Source: Candidatus Omnitrophota bacterium (lineage in GTDB: Bacteria; Ratteibacteria; UBA8468; B48-G9; DTJG01). Taken from it: DNA of 10,989 nucleotides. The notes beneath the pieces were generated by a model. It was given only the letters and a program-made list of their open reading frames with translations, was not told where the DNA came from and did no database searches. Positions 7,782 through 10,989 of the stretch are shown here, in pieces; the stretch's first letter is position 1; the number at the start of each line of letters is the position of its first letter. The translations under genes and the position numbers were made by a program. Location: NCBI GenBank assembly GCA_023818725.1, contig JAMWBX010000010.1, forward strand, positions 1 through 10,989, written 5' to 3'.

Positions 7782-9023
7782 TCAGATTCTGGTTTTTAAT
7801 TTTTTAAAATTTTCAATAATCAAGGAATAACCTTCTGGACCTATTTTTGACCAGGGCCCGCACTCTACCTCGTATACAGGGGTTTTCCATACCTTGTCAG
7901 GAGCGATGTATCCAAGATAACCATTTGCATAACCGACAGGAATTCCCAGAAATGGTTCGCTTATTTTCTTAATCTCTTTACCCAGTTTGGCGAAAGGTTC
8001 TCCGGGAATGCCCACCAGAATTACATTACCTGCTTTTATAATCTGGATTTCTCCTTCGAAAGGTTTATTGCCTTCTTTAACTCTCCATAAAACTTCTTCT
8101 GCATAGCCATCGCCATGTCTTGCCTTTTTTTCAAGAACCTTTATTTCTTCTTTATCCGGCAACCTTCGAGAAGGAAACAAAACCTTTTTTGAAATAACTT
8201 TCACATCAACAGGCTGTAAGACATAGCCGGTTAGTTGCATCTGATAAAATGTTTTAATTACTTCGCCAGCCAAAGCCATTGCTGTAAAATAAACATCAGA
8301 AAAAGAACCTGTGGCATTTTTAACAGGATTAATATCCCCGCAGGCGGCCTGAAGAAAAATGCAACCTGTGGTTCTATCTATTATCTCGGGAATTTTCTTA
8401 CACAAAACTCCAACAAAATCCGCTGAAACCATATCCTGCGCCTGAACAATAACCGGATGACAGGGAAAATTTACTATAAATATTTTCCTTTCATCCTCTG
8501 ATTGAAAAACCAGAAGTATAAGTTCATTATCAAGACAATCATCTCTTGTTCTATTACGGGAAATATTTTCCACCCTGCCCTTACCAGCCATTAAACATGC
8601 AGGAAAAGCATCTTTGACCGCTATTTCGGCTGAAGAAGAAATTTTTTCGAGAAGGTTTTGTAAATATTGCTTTGCACCTGGATGTTTTCTTAAAGGTCTG
8701 AAATCAAGGGTTTCTGGCGCAGAATGGATATGGTTTGCAGTAACCATAATATTTTTTTCTTTCACGCCGGTTGCCATCGAGATTTTTTTTCTCATCTTAC
8801 TGATAAAATTTTTTTCTGGACATAGAGAATTAGAAAACCCTATGGCATCAGCACATACTATGATTGCTTTTGTATCTCCGTCAGAGATATAAAGAGTTCT
8901 GACATAAAGAGGGTCATGAATACCTTTGAAGAAATTATGCCTTTTTGGATAAAATCCGAGATAGGGTATATTCAAAGGAGGCGTAATATCAACTTGCCCA
9001 AACCCGGCAATAAATTTTTTCAT
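7782..9023 (-). CDS. Neutral/alkaline ceramidase-like protein (PF04734-type N-terminal domain)
   Basis: Resembles the N-terminal catalytic domain of neutral ceramidases, zinc amidases that split the N-acyl bond of ceramide. The 413-residue product matches short bacterial relatives. Family landmarks in order: AGFGQVDITPP (6-16), NHIHSAPE (97-104) with His98/His100, NFPCHP (185-190) with His189, GDINP (229-233), PGEPFAKLG (340-348) with Glu342, and YANGYLGY (365-372) with Tyr369 or Tyr372. These correspond to the zinc ligands (two His, Glu, Tyr) of characterised enzymes. The nucleophile motif GDVSP has become GDINP, with Asn232 in place of the catalytic Ser, so classical ceramidase chemistry is doubtful. 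No signal peptide is seen, although characterised neutral ceramidases are exported. The ATG overlaps the aminotransferase stop in an ATGA, with no strong Shine-Dalgarno of its own, indicating translational coupling. Confidence 0.82.
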   Translation of the reverse strand: MKKFIAGFGQVDITPPLNIPYLGFYPKRHNFFKGIHDPLYVRTLYISDGDTKAIIVCADAIGFSNSLCPEKNFISKMRKKISMATGVKEKNIMVTANHIHSAPETLDFRPLRKHPGAKQYLQNLLEKISSSAEIAVKDAFPACLMAGKGRVENISRNRTRDDCLDNELILLVFQSEDERKIFIVNFPCHPVIVQAQDMVSADFVGVLCKKIPEIIDRTTGCIFLQAACGDINPVKNATGSFSDVYFTAMALAGEVIKTFYQMQLTGYVLQPVDVKVISKKVLFPSRRLPDKEEIKVLEKKARHGDGYAEEVLWRVKEGNKPFEGEIQIIKAGNVILVGIPGEPFAKLGKEIKKISEPFLGIPVGYANGYLGYIAPDKVWKTPVYEVECGPWSKIGPEGYSLIIENFKKLKTRI

Positions 9024-10243
9024 AACAGGTTTTCAGCTACTTTTCTTATGGCCTTACTTATATCTTCTATATCTTTTTTAGAAAAATTCTCGTGTATTGG
9101 AATTGTGATTAACCTGGGTAGCATTTTCTCTGTTACAGGACAATCACCCTGTTTATATTGAATTTTTTTACTGTACCTGTGGCAATCAAAAGGACAGTGA
9201 GAATTTCCATAGGTTTTTTTGTTCCAGAGAGATTCTGCGCACAAAAATATTGGTTTTCCTATATAACCTACATAACAGGGGATTCCTTCGGCATTAAGGG
9301 CTTTATTGAATCTTATCGGATCATAATCCAGTATTCTTAAGGGATAGGTCCAATAAGAATGTTTTGCGCCAGGAGTAACTGCTGCTGGACATATCCCTTT
9401 GATGTCCTTTATCTTCTCTGTAAGCAAATCTCCAAGTAATCTTCTTTTTTCAACAATCTTTTTTACTTTTTTCAATTGAGCAAGAGCAACTGCTCCAGTC
9501 AATTCATTCATTCTATAATTTGGAGCCAGAAAAAGATATGCCCTTGGTCCAAATCCTGTTCTTGCCCAGCCCTTATCAGCAAAAAACGACATTCTTTCTG
9601 CAAAATCTTTATTGTTTGTTATGGTGATGCCACCGTCTCCGGTTGTCAGGTGTTTGCTCTGTTGCATAGAAAAACACCCAATATCTCCAATTGTGCCAGC
9701 AAATTTTCCTTTATATGGGGTAAAATACGCCTGACAGCAATCTTCAATAACAAGAAGTTGATGTTTTCTTGCGATTTTCATAATTTTGTCCATATCACAA
9801 GGATTGCCAAAGAGGTGGACAGGTATAATTGCCTTTGTTCTTTTTGTGATTTTTCTCTCAATGTCCGCCGGGTCGATATTGTAGGTTTCTGGATTAATAT
9901 CAGCAAATACAGGAATTGCGTTTTGATAAAGAATTCCAATAATTGTTCCCAGGTCAGTTACAGGAGATGTGATAATTTCATCGCCAGGGTCTGGATTCAA
10001 AGCTCCAATAGCGATATGCAGGGCGGCTGTTCCAGAGGTAGAAGCGACCGCATACTTAACATTGTAAAGCTGGGCAAATCTTTTTTCCAGTTTCAGAACC
10101 TTATTTCCGCCATATCGAAAAAGGCATTGAGATTTCAACGCGCTTATCACTTCATTAATCTCCTGTTTTCCATATGGCTTTCGCATCGGAAATGGCTTTT
10201 CTCTTACTGGTTTTCCGCCATTGATAGCTAATTTTTCTTGCAA
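9020..10243 (-). CDS. DegT/DnrJ/EryC1/StrS family PLP-dependent aminotransferase
   Basis: Fold-type I PLP enzyme of the sugar aminotransferase family; members aminate keto-sugars or cyclitols, usually with Glu or Gln as donor. Numbered from TTG 10243 (407 residues), landmarks are INGGKPVREKPFP (7-19), the phosphate-binding STSGT (68-72), EDCCQA (167-172) with the Asp that pairs with the pyridine nitrogen and Gln171, and FSMQQSKHLTTGDGG (191-205) with the Schiff-base Lys197. NYRMNE (242-247) and IPIHENFSKKDI near the C-terminus are also typical. A Cys-rich segment (about 350-368) lies before the C-terminal domain. I prefer TTG 10243 because AAAAGGAG lies 6 bases upstream; ATG 10267 has no ribosome site and sits directly against a candidate -10 box. 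The stop overlaps the ceramidase-like start, so the two proteins are probably made together. The acceptor substrate is unknown. Confidence 0.9.
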   Translation of the reverse strand: MQEKLAINGGKPVREKPFPMRKPYGKQEINEVISALKSQCLFRYGGNKVLKLEKRFAQLYNVKYAVASTSGTAALHIAIGALNPDPGDEIITSPVTDLGTIIGILYQNAIPVFADINPETYNIDPADIERKITKRTKAIIPVHLFGNPCDMDKIMKIARKHQLLVIEDCCQAYFTPYKGKFAGTIGDIGCFSMQQSKHLTTGDGGITITNNKDFAERMSFFADKGWARTGFGPRAYLFLAPNYRMNELTGAVALAQLKKVKKIVEKRRLLGDLLTEKIKDIKGICPAAVTPGAKHSYWTYPLRILDYDPIRFNKALNAEGIPCYVGYIGKPIFLCAESLWNKKTYGNSHCPFDCHRYSKKIQYKQGDCPVTEKMLPRLITIPIHENFSKKDIEDISKAIRKVAENLL

Positions 10244-10249
10244 TTCAGT

Positions 10250-10255
10250 CTCCTT
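10250..10255 (-). promoter_or_regulatory. Shine-Dalgarno site deciding the aminotransferase start
   Basis: AAGGAG on the - strand, 6 bases before TTG 10243. The in-frame ATG at 10267 lies upstream of this site and has no comparable ribosome-binding sequence, which argues that the protein starts at the TTG. Confidence 0.6.
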
Positions 10256-10267
10256 TTCAGACGGCAT

Positions 10268-10276
10268 ATTTTAGCA
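10268..10276 (-). promoter_or_regulatory. Candidate extended -10 promoter element for the aminotransferase gene
   Basis: The - strand reads TGCTAAAAT, which fits an extended -10 box (TGn followed by TAAAAT). No good -35 element is found at the usual spacing. A transcript starting 6-8 bases downstream would begin past ATG 10267 and carry only the TTG start at 10243. Called by eye. Confidence 0.4.
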
Positions 10277-10318
10277 TAATACTCGATTTCAACATACAGA
10301 AATAAAAGCCGTAGATGA

Positions 10319-10324
10319 TATAAT
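10319..10324 (+). promoter_or_regulatory. Candidate -10 box for the C1 peptidase gene
   Basis: A perfect TATAAT lies 36 bases before the peptidase ATG in the divergent intergenic region. No clear -35 hexamer is seen 16-18 bases upstream. The sequence suits a sigma-70-type promoter but rests on a single element in AT-rich DNA. Confidence 0.45.
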
Positions 10325-10350
10325 GATATTTGGGAAAAGAATCTAAAGCA

Positions 10351-10356
10351 AGGAGG
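10351..10356 (+). promoter_or_regulatory. Shine-Dalgarno site of the C1 peptidase gene
   Basis: AGGAGG 4 bases before ATG 10361. It is the strongest start signal in this part of the window and fixes the start of the peptidase. Confidence 0.85.
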
Positions 10357-10360
10357 AAAA

Positions 10361-10989
10361 ATGGCAAATTCTTCGTTCGGGTGGATTCCAGATCTACCTG
10401 ATTTCAGGGATTATACCTCAGGTACTGATAAGATAAAATCTATTCTCGGAACAAAAAGGGCAAGGTTCGATATTCCAGAAAGCGTTGATTTGAGGTTGTG
10501 GTGTTCACCCGTGGAAGATCAGGGTAGATTGGGTTCTTGTACTGCCAACGCAGGGACTGGACTTGTGGAATATTATGAGAGAAAGTGTTTTGGGAAACAT
10601 ATAGACGCTTCCAGACTTTTTCTCTACAAGGTAACCCGAAACCTGATGAAAGCAAAAGGAGATACAGGCGCATTTTTAAGAACAACAATGGCAGCATTAG
10701 TCCTTTTTGGTGTTCCGCCTGAGGAATACTGGCCTTATACAGATGATGAGAAGGGTTTTGACCTGGAACCGCCAGCATTCTGTTATGCTTTTGCGTCCAA
10801 TTATCAAACAATTTCTTATTTCAGGCATGATGGGAAAGGAGTGCGTTTACCTGAAATTCTTCAGAGTGTTAAGAATTTTCTTGCGCAGGGACATCCTTCC
10901 ATATTCGGATTCACAGTTTATAGTTCAATTGAACAGGCAGAAAAAGACGGCAGGATCCCATTTCCTTCTGAAGGTGAAAAAGTTTTAGG
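10361..10989 (+). CDS. C1 (papain) family cysteine peptidase, 3'-truncated by window edge
   Basis: Bacterial papain-like protein; 209 codons are inside the window with no stop. It begins MANSSFGWIPDLPDFRDY, an N-terminus seen in many short bacterial C1 peptidases, with no signal peptide and no long propeptide. The PVEDQGRLGSCTANA segment (50-64) holds the oxyanion-hole Gln54 and catalytic Cys60. LFLYKVTRN (about 86-94), GAFLRTTMAALVLFGVPPEEYWPY (about 103-126) and HPSIFGFTVYSS are further family regions. The open frame ends at GEKVLG, just where homologues continue with a GGHAV-like segment carrying the catalytic His, so His and Asn should lie just past the edge. It is transcribed divergently from the aminotransferase. 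Cytoplasmic location, or export by a route without a classical signal, is inferred; activity cannot be confirmed without the missing part. Confidence 0.88.
   Translation, partial: MANSSFGWIPDLPDFRDYTSGTDKIKSILGTKRARFDIPESVDLRLWCSPVEDQGRLGSCTANAGTGLVEYYERKCFGKHIDASRLFLYKVTRNLMKAKGDTGAFLRTTMAALVLFGVPPEEYWPYTDDEKGFDLEPPAFCYAFASNYQTISYFRHDGKGVRLPEILQSVKNFLAQGHPSIFGFTVYSSIEQAEKDGRIPFPSEGEKVL

Noticed and set aside
9476..10231. Long open frame of 251 codons on the + strand
   Set aside because: It lies wholly antisense to the aminotransferase gene, whose motifs are unambiguous. Its translation is rich in Cys, Ser and Phe with no domain pattern, and it has no ribosome site.
10440..10811. Open frame of 123 codons on the - strand
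   Set aside because: Antisense to the C1 peptidase, which has the correct family motifs and an excellent Shine-Dalgarno site. The antisense translation resembles no protein.

Overview
The window is bacterial, AT-rich (roughly 40% GC by eye) and almost entirely coding. It joins a ribosomal/tRNA-modification operon to genes for secreted or carbohydrate-active proteins. The mix of an Asp-box sialidase-like protein, a ceramidase-like protein, a DegT-type aminotransferase and a very large exported hydrolase-like protein recalls uncultured polysaccharide-degrading lineages, for example PVC-superphylum or neighbouring candidate phyla. That placement is an impression from gene content and was not tested.

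Positions 2-4426, + strand, form one tightly packed transcription unit: the 3' part of rpsP (S16), trmD, rplS (L19), a YraN/UPF0102 nuclease-fold protein, a ComM/YifB AAA+ protein, a sialidase-like Asp-box protein and the first third of a DUF72 gene. Neighbouring genes overlap or are separated by at most 13 bases. The usual rimM (between rpsP and trmD) and rnhB (between rplS and yraN) are not there. The DUF72 gene stops abruptly at a stop codon that overlaps the stop codon of the convergent gene, which looks like a rearrangement junction.

Positions 4423-10267, - strand, read from right to left. A DegT/DnrJ/EryC1/StrS PLP aminotransferase overlaps by 4 bases with a neutral-ceramidase-like protein. 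After a 120-base gap comes a large exported protein: signal peptide, carbohydrate-binding-like domain, glycosidase-like barrel and C-terminal beta domains. This last gene is split into two frames at a run of nine A residues. A single -1 slip, or one extra A, would give one continuous protein of about 1079 residues. The ceramidase-like protein keeps the probable zinc ligands but has Asn where neutral ceramidases carry the catalytic Ser.

Positions 10268-10989: a short divergent intergenic region carries candidate promoters for both directions, followed by the 5' part of a papain-family (C1) peptidase that runs off the window.

Together the accessory genes suggest breakdown or remodelling of a sialylated, glycosylated or N-acylated substrate, possibly a glycolipid. 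No substrate can be read from the sequence. No tRNA, rRNA, CRISPR array, insertion sequence or strong terminator hairpin was seen.
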